From contig NC_134089.1 in NCBI RefSeq assembly GCF_000715075.1, positions 110,429,157 to 110,493,156 on the forward strand: DNA of 64,000 nt, written 5' to 3'. The notes beneath the pieces are model-generated. The model saw only the letters and a program-made list of their open reading frames with translations, was not told the DNA's origin and made no database searches. Position numbers and translations under genes: made by a program. Within the stretch, counting starts at the first letter, position 1. Each line of letters opens with the position of its first letter. Source of the DNA: Nicotiana tabacum. Lineage: Eukaryota; Streptophyta; Magnoliopsida; Solanales; Solanaceae. Of this stretch, positions 1-11,644 are shown piece after piece.

Positions 1-1192
1 GGAGATCAAAAGAGAGCCATTCGACGACTGGCAAATGGATTTTTCCTTAGTGGAGGAATGTTGTACAAAAGAACCCCAGATCTGGGATTGCTGAGATGTA
101 TTGATGCAGGTCAATCCACGATAGTGATGACAGAGGTACATGCTGGAGTCTGTTGGGCCCATATGAGCGGATATGTGTTGGCAAAGAAGATTCTGCGAGC
201 GGGATATTATTGGCTCACTATGGAGCATGATTGTATCAGTTTCGTACGAAAATGCCATCAGTGTCAGATACACGGAGATTTGATTCATTCTCCACCAACG
301 GAATTGCACACGGTGTTAGCACCATGGCCATTTGTGGCATGGGGCATGGATGTCATTGGGCCTATCGAGCCGGCAGCTTCGAACGGTCACAGGTTCATTC
401 TGGTAACCATCGATTATTTCATTAAGTGGGCTAAAGCCAAAACTTTCAAGTCAGTAACCAAGAAGGCAGTGGTGGATTTTGTCCATTCCCATATCATCTG
501 TAGATTTGGGATCCCAAAAATAATAATCACGGACAATGGTGCTAATTATAACAGCAACTTGATGAGAGAAGTATGTGAACAGTTTAAGATTACACACCAT
601 AATTCCACCCCGTATCGGCCCAAGGAGAATGGAGCGGTTGAGGCAGCCAACAAAAACATAAAGAAGATATTGAGGAAAATGGTTGAAGGATCCAGACAAT
701 GGCATGAAAAGCTACCATTTGCGTTGTTAGGATACCGCACTACTGTTCATACTTCAATAGGTGCGACTCCTTATTTGTTGGTATACGGAACTGAAGCAGT
801 AATACCAAGCAGAAGTTGAAATTCCATCCCTTCGAATTGTCGCTGAGGCCGGGATTGACGATGATGAATGGGTCAAAGCCCGACTAGAGCAGCTGAGTTT
901 AATGGATGAAAAAAGATTGGCAGCAGTATGTCATGGCCAGTTATATCAGAAGAGAATGGCAAGAGCATACAATAAGAAGGTGCGCCCCAGGAAATTTGAA
1001 GTAGGGCAACAAGTATTGAAACGGATCCTCCCACATTAGATTGAGGCAAAAGGCAAGTTCGCCCCGAATTGGCAAGGGCCGTATATTGTGACCAGAGTAT
1101 TATCCAACGGCGCTTTACGTCTGACAGATGTTGAAGGAAGATGCGTCGACATGGCTATCAATTCTGATGCAGTCAAAAGATATTATGTGTAA
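1..1192 (+). pseudogene. Integrase C-terminal part of Tat-1 polyprotein (broken)
   Basis: The frame is open from base 1 to 819. It contains the HHCC zinc-binding region, with KCHQCQIHGD near 250-280, and the DDE core: Asp in GMDVIGP (~346), Asp in ITDNGAN (~530) and Glu in AVEAANKN (~636). These three acids join cDNA to host DNA. A frameshift near 809 moves the rest into another frame. The downstream part is recognisable through RARLEQL-like and YQKRMARAYNKKV motifs, has a TAG at 1037-1039, and ends VKRYYV-stop at 1190-1192. All visible catalytic residues are intact, unlike Tat-2, but the frameshift and stop make this copy non-functional. It is a fragment of a larger gag-pol, so there is no own start codon. 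Confidence 0.92.
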
Positions 1193-1804
1193 TTTCTTTT
1201 GTTGTTTATTTGTTTGTTTGTACTTAATGCTTATCGGATAATGAAATGACGGAGGCAATTCTTTCTTCTATCCAAACACTTTTAACCTTTGCTTTACCCC
1301 TTTGAGCCGTACTTATCTTTTTATACCCCTCTCTTGGAATCATTAATGAAAAAAAAATGAAAAAATATATGAAAAAAAAATAAAAAATTGAAGGTCGCAA
1401 GAAAACAAAGGAGTTAGTGAACTACGTTCGACCTGATTCCTCAAAGAGGATACATGGCGCCTCACGGCTCGGTCATAATGTAACAAAAAATCAAAAATTC
1501 CCCAAGCAAGAAAACTGGGGCAGAAGTTATGTTTTTAAATTTTGAAAAAAAAAATGAGTTTGATTCCAAGAGTTGTAATGTTTTACCCATCAAAGCTATT
1601 TTGAATTTTATATCCTTTTCTTCTAAAACCCATATCGATATCCAAAATAGACCTCCCGATCAGTATCCGAGGGGTACCGAGACAGGTAAAGGAAAGCCGA
1701 GAATAACACGCCGGTCACCGACTAAATAAGGATCATGAGCTGAAAGAATTGATAGCCATAAGAATTCCCAACAGAGAGTATCTTACCGGCAACACTCCAA
1801 TCCC

Positions 1805-2000
1805 AGCTGAGAGAAGCAAAATGAGAGAGTCTTATCGGTGAAAACCTTCATAGGCACCATAAGGCGACGTAAGCTGAGAGAAGCAAAATGAGAGAGTCTT
1901 ATCGGTGAAAACCTTCACATGCACCATAAGGCGATGGGAGCTGTGAGAAATGAGAGAGTCTTGTTAGTGAAAACCCTACGAAGGGCACTATGAGGCGACA
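1805..2000 (+). repeat. 67-bp tandem repeat, 3 copies, in Tat-1 3' UTR
   Basis: Units begin at about 1805, 1872 and 1939, each starting AGCTG(A/T)GAGA and carrying ATGAGAGAGTCTT, GTGAAAACC and CACCATAAGGCGA. The third copy is more diverged. The same unit occurs, reverse-complemented, in Tat-2 at about 21168-21365. Confidence 0.85.
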
Positions 2001-2888
2001 AGGTATATTGGCGGAAAGGATCCGCATTTTGCAAAGAAGTAGTCACCTATTTATTCCCAGCAAGTGAAGACATCAGAAAGATTGATCGACACAAATAGAC
2101 TGGGTTGATTAATCCGGAATGCACAACATGATCGTTTGAATCGGTTGTACCACCCAGATAAGTTCATTTTTTTTCTCTTTCCCCCATCATTTGTACAAAA
2201 AGATTTTCTCTTTTCTTTTCTTTGTTTAAAAAGACTTTTTCCAGAAATTTATTTTTGAGAAAGGTCTTTCAGAGCTTACTACCAGTTGTCAAAATGGTAC
2301 AACGTAAAATGTGAAAAGGGCAGGCCAGAGACAAGGCAATAAGAAAAAGACGTTGGTTGCCAGGCCGAATAATATTGTCCAAAAATGGCAAGGAAAGTAC
2401 GGGAAAGAACCAAAAAAAACATGTTGAGGAAATTGTAGGTCAAGTTCCAAGAGGATCCCCAACAGGACTCCGACCGAATATCGACCAAGTTCCGAGGTGG
2501 TCGGACAACACAGAATGGGAAAGGAAGAAAGGAAAATCCATCTACAGCAAAATAACCCCCAACAAGTTTTGAGATACAGAACGGGAAAGGGAAAAATGGA
2601 AAAGCCATCCCCAGCAGAATGTTATCCCCAGCGAATAACATCATCCCCAACAAGTTTTGGGAACGCCAAACAGGAATAAGGGGAAGGGAACAATCATCCC
2701 CATCAGGAGCGACATGACCACTCGCCATATATAAAAAAAAACTAACTAAATTTTCTTTGATTTGAACAGGAAATAAGGTGTTGATGATGGCTTAAAGACA
2801 CGCCATAGGAAAGATCGCCAGAACTGGTGTAGAAAATTTTCTGCCACAAGTGAAATTTTTCTCGAAGAATCGAGGAAACAAATTCAAG

Positions 2889-4045
2889 TTATTCTTTACC
2901 ATTAGGCGCCCACCTGTATAACAAGGGAATACATTTCATGTCTTTACCATTAGGCGCCCACCTGTATAACAAGGGAATATATTTCATGTCTTTACCATTA
3001 GGCGCCCACCTGTATAACAAGGGAATACATTTCATGTCTTTACCACTAGGCGCCCACCAGTATAATGCGGGTATGCATTTATGTTTTCATATCATGTCCT
3101 AGGTCGCCCACAAGTATAATGCGGGTATACATTTCTGTTTTTCATTTCATGTCCTAGGTCGCCCACCAGTATAATGCGGGTATACATTTCAGTTTTTCAT
3201 TTCTAGGTCGCCCACCAGTATAATGCGGGTATACATTTTTGTTTTCATTTCATGTCCTAGGTCGCCCACCAGTATAATGCGGGTATACATTTCTGTTTTC
3301 ATTTCATGTCCTAGTTCGCCCACCAGTATAATGCGGGAATACATTTTTGTCTTTTCATTTCATGTTCTAGGCGCCCACCAGTATAATGCGGGAATACATT
3401 TTTGTCTTTTCATTTCATGTTCTAGGTCGCCCACCAGTATAATGCGGGTATGCATTTCTGTTTTCATTTCATGTCCTAGGTCTCCCACCAGTATAATGCG
3501 GGTATGCATTTATGTTTTCATGTCATGTCCTAGGTCGCCCACCAGTATAATGCGGGAATACATTTTTGTCTTTTCATTTCATGTTCTAGGCGCCCACCAG
3601 TATAATGCGGGAATACATTTTTGTCTTTTCATTTCATGTTCTAGGCGCCCACCAGTATAATGCGGGAATACATTTTTGTCTTTTCATTTCATGTTCTAGG
3701 TCGCCCACCAGTATAATGCGGGTATGCATTTATGTTTTCATGTCATGTCCTAGGTCGCCCACCAGTATAATGCGGGTATACATTTCTGTTTTCATTTCAT
3801 GTCTTAGGTCGCCCACCAGTATAATGCGGGAATACATTTTTGTCTTTTCATTTCATGTTCTAGGCGCCCACCAGTATAATGCGGGAATACATTTTTGTCT
3901 TTTCATTTCATGTTCTAGGTCGCCCACCAGTATAATGCGGGAATACATTTCTGTCTTTTCATTTCTGTTCTAGGTCGCCCACCAGTATAATGCGGGCATA
4001 CATTTCATATTTTTGCATCCAGGCGCCCACCTGTATAACGAGAGG
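2889..4045 (+). repeat. Minisatellite in Tat-1 3' UTR, about 22 units of 47-57 bp
   Basis: Each unit carries AGG(T)CGCCCACC(A/T)GTATAA followed by TGCGGG or CAAGGG, then a T-rich stretch with TTTCATGTC. The first three units and the last are of the CAAGGGAATA/ACGAGAGG type; the middle ones are TGCGGG types with two alternating subtypes (GGGTATACATTT and GGGAATACATTTTTGTC). Unit spacing varies from 47 to 57 bp. Because many spacings keep frame, spurious ORFs run through the array (3223-3660, 3605-3973). Arrays in 3' UTRs of Ogre-type elements are known as seeds of satellite DNA. Confidence 0.95.
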
Positions 4046-4749
4046 AATACTTTTCAGTCTTATACTGCAGATCTTGAAATCAATAACCCACCGGAAGGTA
4101 GAAGGTTACAACAGGAATTTCTAGCAGGAAACAATAAAAAATCCTCAGCACCGGAAAACAGAAGGTTGCAACAAGAGGTCCCAGCACAAAATCAAGCGCA
4201 TGAGTCAAAAGGAAGAAAAGACGCGTCTTGAAAGAAGTGGCATGTGAACATTGAATTATGCCCAGCATAACAAAGCTTAATGAAGAAAGCCATATCCCCA
4301 GCAGACAGAACGGAATAATGAAAACTGGTATTCAGAAAAGCAAAAGGCCAGTGTCATCCCCAAAGTCTCGGAAGAAAAGCACCGGAAGAAACGCAAGCCG
4401 ACAAGAAAGCAAGGCAACAGGAACAAGTTGCAGATAAATGAGATCTTATGATCCGTAGTCTAGCCTAGCTTCTTGTTTTCTTTTAAGCATGGTGTAATAA
4501 GGAGGTCAGCAAACAAGTAAAAGTAGCATACAACAACAGTAACATTGCAGTCCCATGGTAGTCCTAGCTACCAAAACTTCCCGAACTACATTGATCTGAT
4601 TCCTGTTTAGTCCAGGATATGTAGGAAACCTCTGAAGCAAAGGTTCGGTCAAATATTTCAAAAATGCTTCACACGGAGTACTCGAACGGGCAAAAATCGC
4701 TCGTATCCGCTCACTTTATCTTTGCACGAAAACCCTTCGTGTTTTCGGA

Positions 4750-4763
4750 CAAAGAGGGGCAGC
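4750..4763 (+). other. Polypurine tract of Tat-1
   Basis: CAAAGAGGGGCAGC lies directly before the LTR start TGTGAGC. It primes plus-strand DNA synthesis. The identical purine core is found reverse-complemented beside the 3' LTR of Tat-2 (18707-18720). Confidence 0.85.
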
Positions 4764-5386
4764 TGTGAGCACGTAATTTTTGCCCTATATGAGAATTACT
4801 CCCAAAAAATTCAAAATAAAATGATTTTCCTTGGTGTGCAATTTTGAGAATTTTTGTGACATTTTTGGATAATTATTTGTATTTGTCTGTGCATGTTTAT
4901 TTGTTAAATTAATAAAAAATACAAAAATATGTCTCATTTTGCATGTAGGATTTAATTCTACAATTGTTAGTAATTAAATTTGTTTTATAAAAAATTAAAA
5001 ATTACAAAAATAGGCATCTTTTGCATTTTTAGCATTTAATGTCCAAATGTACAATTTTATGCTTAATTATTACTTAATTGTGCGTTAATTGTTATTGGGA
5101 GTTAATTTGCACTTTTATAACTTAATTTAGTTCTTAATAATAATTTAAGGATTTTTAGAATTTAGTTTTAGGAAAATAAAAGAAGAAAAGAGAGCAAAAA
5201 TACAAAGAAAAATCGGATTGGGCCACTTCTTCAATTGTAAGCCACATGCCCAAAAAATTGTCCAACCTTCCCCACGACCCGGTCCATTTCAAACCAGGTC
5301 GACCCAATCCATAACCCAAATACCCAACACCCCCTATCTTGCATTTCAAAAAAAAAAAAACAAAAAAACAAAAACAAAAACAAAAA

Positions 5387-5475
5387 AAACCCAAACCCTA
5401 AAGCTAGACTAACCATCCGCCCCCTCCCCCTTCCTTATCTTCTTCTCCCAAATCCAAAACCACCCACCTCCCATG
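5387..5475 (+). promoter_or_regulatory. Candidate telo-box and CT-rich leader in Tat-1 LTR
   Basis: AAACCCTAAA (about 5394-5403) is followed by a C/T-rich stretch and an ATG at 5473. This order resembles the 5' leader of many plant genes, and the Tat-2 LTRs have a comparable arrangement. No start site has been shown; the TATATATA at 7326-7333 is an alternative promoter. Confidence 0.35.
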
Positions 5476-7325
5476 GTTGCCCCTTGCAGCTTCGTCCAAA
5501 CGACCATGGTTGCCCATACCAACCTCCATAGCCACACCAAACGACCCCGCTGCCATTGCTTCGTCGTCTTCGTCGCCAAGCTCAAGCTTGAGCTCCCATG
5601 GCGATTTTCCTTCTCGATGACCCGCGTTATCCCCAGTTGCTTCACTACTGCACAATCATGGCGAGCTGCTTCACTCAAGCTCCATCACTGCTGCGTCTTC
5701 ATATTCTCCATGGCGAGCTCAGGCTCGTCCATGGCTGACCCTCCTGCTTCTGTCGCTGCTTCGTCTCCAAGTGACCACCATCTTGCTAAACAAATCAGTC
5801 CCCGACGCTCTTCGTCGTCTCACCGAAACCAAACAACCCCAGTCCTTAAAAACCCTATCTCCATCGTCGATGACCATCGTCGCACCCCACCAGCCAACTG
5901 AAAATCAGTAGCGACAACCACCTAGCCCGCCGGAAATCCATCCCTTCAACAATCATCGACCTTCTTCGTCCCGAGCAGTGACCAGCTGTTTCTGCTTTCT
6001 TCTTCCTCAACCTCACGTCCAAACGACTAGACGCTTCTACTGCTGCTGCCCGTCGAGCAGCTGGTTCGAAGCCACCCCGTCGCCGCTGCTTCGTCGTCAA
6101 CCAAGCAGGCCACGCTGTTGTTGCTGCTTTCATCTTCTTCGTACTAACAAACCAAACACACCCCAGCTGCTTCTTTTTCTGTTTCATCGCTGCTTCAGTT
6201 GCTTCTTAAATTCGTCTTCGTCGTCGTTTGTTCGAGTTTTGGTTGGCGTCGTCAAAACAGTCCATACGAGTTCGTCGTTGGTTAGTCGTTGTTCGTCATT
6301 TCAATCCGGTTAGTAGATTTTGAGTTTTATTTTTGTCCGTATTTTATTTTGATATTTCTCGAATCTAAAATCGGTAGATGTTTGATTTTTGTTTTGTTCA
6401 TGTTCATTGTTTTGTTAATTTTTCAGTTGTTCATGTGAAATTGTTAGTTTAATGTTTGTTAGATTCAAATTGAAATTTAATTAATTATTTCTTCAATTTG
6501 TTTCATGTGTTTTATGTATTTTTCAGAAATTGTTAATATTGTTAGATTCAAGTTTAAGTTCATAATTGGTTCTTGTTCGATCTTGTTATTTGTCTAAAAG
6601 AATTTAGTTGTAGTAGGGAAGTATGTTGGTTTAATCATGTGAATCCGTCATGTTTTATTGTTTAAAATAGATTTAATTCATGTTCATCTTTGTTTGAAGT
6701 TCATTTTTAATCCAGTGATTTAATGCGAGTTTATGTTTTTGATTTGTTGATTTAGTTTGAATCATGTGTTGTGTTGTTAATATTGTTGTTTCCTTGCTCA
6801 TCTATTGTTGGTCTAAATTAACCAGGATTGGTTCCCAAGATGGTTAATTCATTCACATTAATTTGATGTTGTTCATCTGTGTTCATATGAGTTGTTGTTG
6901 AATTTATTTAGAAATTGGTCATATTGGCTATATTTTGGTTAAGTTTGATTAATTGATTGTTTAGAGCTGATGGGGGTAGTTTGGTAATTTGCAGTACGTT
7001 CAGGGGTAAAATGGTAATTGCAATAAGTTCGGAGGGGTAGTTTGGGAATTGAACATTTTGAATAATTCTTTATGTTAAGCATGGGGGACAAAAGGTAATG
7101 GGGTGTAGGTGATATAATTGTTTAATATAATGGGGGACAAGACATAATGTAGTGGAAGAGAATATGGTAATTGTTTATGATAAGCATGGGGGACAAGATG
7201 TAATGGGGTGGGGTTGATATATTTGTTTAATTTAGTGGGATTAAAATGGGGATGAGTGAGAAGATAATGGGTTTGGTAGGAGAAAATGGTTGTTTTATTA
7301 ATTAATTAAAGGGTTTGGGATGTGA

Positions 7326-7333
7326 TATATATA
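7326..7333 (+). promoter_or_regulatory. Candidate TATA box in Tat-1 LTR
   Basis: TATATATA lies in the plus strand of the LTR, followed by purine-rich GA repeats. Position in the middle of the LTR fits a U3/R boundary, but AT-rich sequence makes chance matches likely. Confidence 0.35.
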
Positions 7334-9359
7334 GGAGGCTTGATCAGATTTTAGAAAGGAGAACAGATAGAGAAAGAGAGAGAAAAAAAGCTGAATATTT
7401 AAGAGAGAAAGAAAAAATCCGAAAAATATTAAAACTTTCAAGAAAGGAAAAGAAAAGAAAAAAAAAAATAAATAAAAAGAGCTGGAAATTAGAAGAGAGA
7501 GTAGTACACACCTGATAAATATTCTGATATACGGGTTTAGAAATTAAGGGTTAAACATTAATTAACTTTTCAAATCTGAAAATTCCCTTGATTTCTGTCC
7601 GTTGTTTGTTGACAGTGTTTCTGGATTTTATTTTGATTTTCAAATCTGTCACTGGGATTTCTGTTGACTGGATTGCTGGTTATTATTGTTGTTCCTGTGT
7701 TACGTACTACGTGGCTGACTTTCTTCTTCTTATATTGGCAATATCAGGTACACAACTGTAATTTTGGCATTTTGTAAGTTGAAATGAAGAATGGAATGTT
7801 AAATTTCTAATTTAGTTTTATTTTTTTCTAAAATTGTATTTAGGTTATTTCATGTTTTATTATTCTGTAAATCGCCGTCGTTTGCATAATTAGGCATATT
7901 GTAGCGATGTATTAAATAATGCTTTGCTTTAACCTGATTATTAGGTAGTATATATTAAAGCATGTTCATTACTGATTAAACTGTCAAATAATAAAAATAG
8001 AAGAAAATAATGTAAAAATGGCTTTATTAAATCAGTTTGGCAAAATTGATTAAGTTCCTTATTCATAAGGGTTTTAGTATCGCCAACGTTAAGTTAATCG
8101 AAATCATGTAGCTAAATTCAGTTAAAACAGGAATTAATTTTGCGAATCAAGTATTAGGACATAATTTGAATTAAAACAAGGATAATTAAGGTTAAATTAT
8201 TTAATTTTTAGAAATACGGTTTAGTAATCAAGATTATTTCTAATTTTCAATATTTGTAAATAATTAATTTCAATAGCTCAAGTCATCTAACAATATGATT
8301 TTTAGTCCGATTATAGGATAATTAGTTTTGTTTAAAAAAAAAAAAATTATTTGACAATTCCATGTTGTATTTATAATTATAATTTTAGTAATATTACCTT
8401 CCATTAATATTTGTTTTAAACTAGTATCTAATATGTTATTTTAAGTATGTAGAGATTGATTTTATATTTATAGAAAAACTTAGTAATAATAAAATGTAAT
8501 CATTAAAAAATAATCATAAAATAAGGGAGGATTTCGCTAAAAATAAATAAATATAAACAATACAAAATTTGCAGGGTCCTCCAATCTTATTTATTTTTTT
8601 TAAAAAAAATATTTAGATTCCGGGATGGGCCATTTAGTAAATTTCACAGTCTTACCTAATAGTTTAATAACGCGTAGTATTTTGGCGCATATTTAATGAA
8701 GTTATTTTCTTAAATACGGGTGTGCATTTATGTAACCCAAATCCCGATCTTGACGAAGTCAAAATGCGTCAACAAATCACGTGTACACTGGTTGTGACGT
8801 GGTTCGAGATGCTTTTTCACGACGTTGCAATTCTTGTATAAAATAATAATAAGAATAATGATAAAAGCGGTTTAATGCTAAATTTGCATATAAGTTCTTA
8901 ATTGTTTTAAATAAGCCAAATAAGCCAAATATAACAGTTGAGCGACCGTGCTAGAACCACGAAATTCGGGAATGCCTAACACCTTCTCCCGGGTTAACAG
9001 AATTCCTTATCCGGATTTCTGATTCGCAGACTGTAATATGGAGTCATTCTTTTCCTCGATTCGGGATTAAATTGGTGACTTGGGACACCCTAAATCTCCC
9101 AAGTGGCGACTCTGAAATAAATAAATAAATCCCGTTTCGATTGTCCTTTAATTGGAAAAAACTCCTTTACCCTCGCGGGTGCCGGAAAAAGGAGGTGTGA
9201 CAGGTATAGCCAAAATAGTGAACTTGCAATTGTACACTCTTTTTGTTTCTTCTTTTGATGCAATGACTATTTATTTCAACCATGTATTTTTACCTTTTCA
9301 GGTAAAATCTGTAAAAAAAATATTTTTTAGAGCTCCATAATTTAGAGCTATATAAAAAA

Positions 9360-10742
9360 GGAAAAAGGTCCAAAATTGCTCCTCTACTATAGTATATTAT
9401 TTACTTCTGTCACCCGTTATACTTTTCGTCTAAATCTATCCATGCCGTTAACAAAATTTGTAAAATTACCCTTATCCCTAACGTTTTTGACACTGCGGCA
9501 GCTGACCCCTATAATATTTTGTCCATGTCAGCATTGGAAGTAATTTAATCCTCAAATAAATTATGTTTCTTTATCAAAATTAGAAAAAGATAAAAACAAA
9601 ATAAAAAGGAAAAGATCTCCTACCCTACTTGCCTCTAACCTCTCCTCACGATAAACCCAGTTCACTGGTGCCTTTCTATTAGTAATTTTATTTTCTAATA
9701 TTAATTAATCCCCTCGCCAGCTTCATTCTTCACCTTATTTCGTAGGAAATTGAGATTAAGAGTGTTTAATCCGGTAAGATCTTAGAAAATCTCAGGTATT
9801 AATTGACTGAAAAGTCCCATTCTGAAAAGATGAATTAATCTTCTTTTGTTCTTTTTCTTGTTGTCTAGTTCGTATTTACTTTACCACTATTGAAGTTCTT
9901 CCGTTGATGGGAGTTTTCCGGCGAGGCGTAGTGGTCGGCGGAGTGGGTTTTCTTTTTTTCTCCCATTCTCATCTAACCCGCCTTCATGATTTTAGGAAAC
10001 CAAGTTTTTCTTGAGTTCTGGATTTTTAGGGAAGAAAAGTGAAAGCAGTGAAGATTATTTTCGACAAGCTCGCCGGAGAGGAAGAAGATTAATGGCAGTG
10101 GATTTGGTCTTCGGCTGGCCGGCGGACCTTCATACCAGGTGCTCGTCCATCTTTCATATGCTCAGCCGTTGTTCCCTCTTTATTTTCGTTCATTCAACCA
10201 TGCTGCCATAATCCGGTGACTATCACCACGCCTTTACTAGCGTTACCTTGCCGGATATAGATGAAAATGGTCGTCCTTTGCGATGTGGTTGGTTTTGTTC
10301 ATTGGAAGTATGTAGATCCGGCAGATCTATGACTAAAAATTTCTTTGGCTTTCAGATCTACACCACCACCGGCAAGGCCCGGTGGCGAACGATTGATTGG
10401 TGACTATATTTTGTCATCCTCTCTCATTCTTATGTTTCTTTGCAAGCAAATTTGAAAAAGAAAATACGGATAGAAAGTGGCGATATGGACTAAGATAACT
10501 AAGATATTATTAAAAGTGGTGATATGGACTTCACCTTGGCATTTTATTTGGTGGGACCTGCTGACTTGGCTACTGACATGGACAAAATATTGGAAGGGTC
10601 AGCTGTCACAATATCAAAACGTTAGGGTCGGGGGTAATTTTACAAACTTTGTTAACAGTAGGGATAAATTTGGACGAAAAGTATAACGGGTAGCAGAAGC
10701 AAACAATATACCATAGTAGAGGGGCAATTTTGGACCTTTCCC
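9360..10742. mobile_element. Mutator-like (MULE) non-autonomous element with long TIRs
   Basis: Terminal inverted repeats of about 175 bp (roughly 9360-9535 and 10568-10742) begin GG(A/G)AAA-GGTCCAAAATTGC and pair over most of their length with scattered substitutions. The flanks are TATAAAAAA (9351-9359) and TATAAAATA (10743-10751), a 9-bp duplication with one mismatch, the size expected for Mutator transposition. The 1.38 kb element has no transposase. Its interior (9890-10410) is more GC-rich than the flanks and may include captured gene sequence. Confidence 0.82.
9895..10410 (+). other. GC-rich interior of the MULE, possible captured gene fragment
   Basis: It contains repeated CCGGCG-type motifs and a 66-codon ORF at 10011-10211 (GKKSESSEDYFRQARRRG region) with no domain I recognise. 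The composition resembles exon or leader sequence more than the AT-rich flanks. I cannot name a source gene; it could equally be normal MULE interior. Confidence 0.3.
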
Positions 10743-10751
10743 TATAAAATA

Positions 10752-11641
10752 TTAGCCAAAATAATAAAGTTCAAATTATGAATTTTGATATCTTTTAGAT
10801 GTCTTGATTATTTATTTCAACTGTATAAATCTTTATTTTCAGTTCAAATTCAAAAAAAGAAGCCTAAATAATGTAGTTCTATCCAAGTTGTATTATAAAT
10901 ATTGTCCGAAAAGGATTAGCTAAAAAAGTAACACACCTAAAAAAGTAAAAAAATATAATTTAGTATTCCAAAAAATGTCACATGGGCAGGAAAATCCACG
11001 TGGCAGGTGAGTGCATGCCACTTTCCTGGGTGAGATCGTCCAAGGGGGTAACATCTATCAAATAACCAAGAAAGAGGTAATTAAGACCACGAATAGTTTA
11101 AGAATGTATCAAGTTTAGGGAGGTTTTAAGGTATTTTGCCGAAATTCTAGACTAGTCAAAAATAGTGGAACAAAAAATGAATATCTCATTCCCCTTCTTG
11201 AACGGTGGACTAAAAATATATCTCAAATGACCGTTTGTCCAAAGTCTAATAAGTGCATTCTAAAAATAATTAAAGATAATATTTTTCCCATTCAAATTTA
11301 TGTCACGTTTTGCTTCACCTAACGTTTTGCAACTTAACTTGTTTGAATAATTCCGATTGGGTGCTTCCTTGAAGCTTGGCCCAACTATATATGGTGTCAT
11401 TGAGTTCAGCACCCAAGCATGTCCATTGCAAAATAGAAATAATCATTAACAATAAGCCTACAAATCGGAGTTTATTCTGATGCTCAAGTTAATATTCATA
11501 AGAGATTACCAGATTGAAAAAATAATAATGATAGAACGCTTCCAATATAATTATATTTTTAAAAAAAATAAACTGTATTTTTGTGGTGATGCATGTTGGT
11601 ACATATCATATCTCTCGCTACCATACTGTTGTACTTCTTGC
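10752..11641. other. Intergenic spacer, no gene seen
   Basis: AT-rich sequence without an ORF that shows a domain. A stretch at 10980-11130 (CCACGTGGCAGG, then CATGCCACTTTCC) resembles pieces of repetitive elements, but I find no termini or target duplication. TATATATGG at about 11386 is an isolated TATA-like string. Confidence 0.5.
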
Positions 11642-11644
11642 TAA

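Larger units (their letters stand above)
1193..4749 (+). other. 3' untranslated region of Tat-1
   Basis: This is non-coding sequence between the integrase stop and the polypurine tract. It contains a 67-bp triplicate (1805-2000), purine-rich stretches around 2380-2700, the large minisatellite (2889-4045), and a tail at 4050-4740 that mentions no gene. Long repeat-bearing 3' UTRs are typical of Ogre-type elements. Short ORFs here, such as 2357-2572 and 4013-4231, have no recognisable domain. Confidence 0.75.
1..9202 (+). mobile_element. Tat-1: 3' part of a Ty3/gypsy Tat/Ogre-like LTR retrotransposon
   Basis: The left edge of the window cuts this element, so gag, protease, RT and the 5' LTR are not visible. 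What remains, in plus-strand order, is integrase (1-1192), a 3.6 kb untranslated region with two repeat arrays, a polypurine tract and a 3' LTR (4764-9202) that starts TGTGAGC and ends GTGTGACA. Assignment to the Tat/Ogre lineage rests on integrase similarity to Tat-2 in this window, the same polypurine tract, LTRs over 4 kb and minisatellites in the 3' UTR. The presumed target duplication on the right is GGTAT (9203-9207); its partner lies outside the window. Confidence 0.9.
4764..9202 (+). repeat. 3' LTR of Tat-1 (about 4.4 kb)
   Basis: It begins TGTGAGCACGTAATTTTTGCC and ends GGAGGTGTGACA. Its terminal 250 bp match the corresponding end of the Tat-2 LTRs clearly (CCCAAGTGGCGACTC region, cccgggttaac region), while the middle is largely different, so this is a related but separate family. 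It contains an A-rich stretch (5347-5392), a C/T-rich GC-rich section (5400-6310), AT-rich sequence and a TATATATA box (7326-7333). ORFs at 5473-5901 and 5978-6313 show no known domain. Confidence 0.88.

Noticed and set aside
3223..3973. Long repetitive ORFs (145 and 122 codons)
   Set aside because: They follow from the minisatellite unit length keeping frame; no independent sign of coding.
2889..4045. Regularly spaced repeats resembling a CRISPR array
   Set aside because: The intervening sequences are not unique spacers but belong to the same tandem monomer, and the context is a plant retrotransposon 3' UTR.
5473..6313. ORFs of 142, 111 and 110 codons on both strands as possible genes
   Set aside because: They overlap on opposite strands in C/T-rich LTR sequence, with no domain and low-complexity composition.
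7315..7515. Lys/Glu-rich 66-codon ORF
   Set aside because: It comes from a GA/A-rich tract inside the Tat-1 LTR; low complexity.
10980..11400. Possible host promoter (CCACGTGG, TATATATGG)
   Set aside because: No coding sequence follows on either strand; motifs are short and expected by chance in AT-rich spacer.
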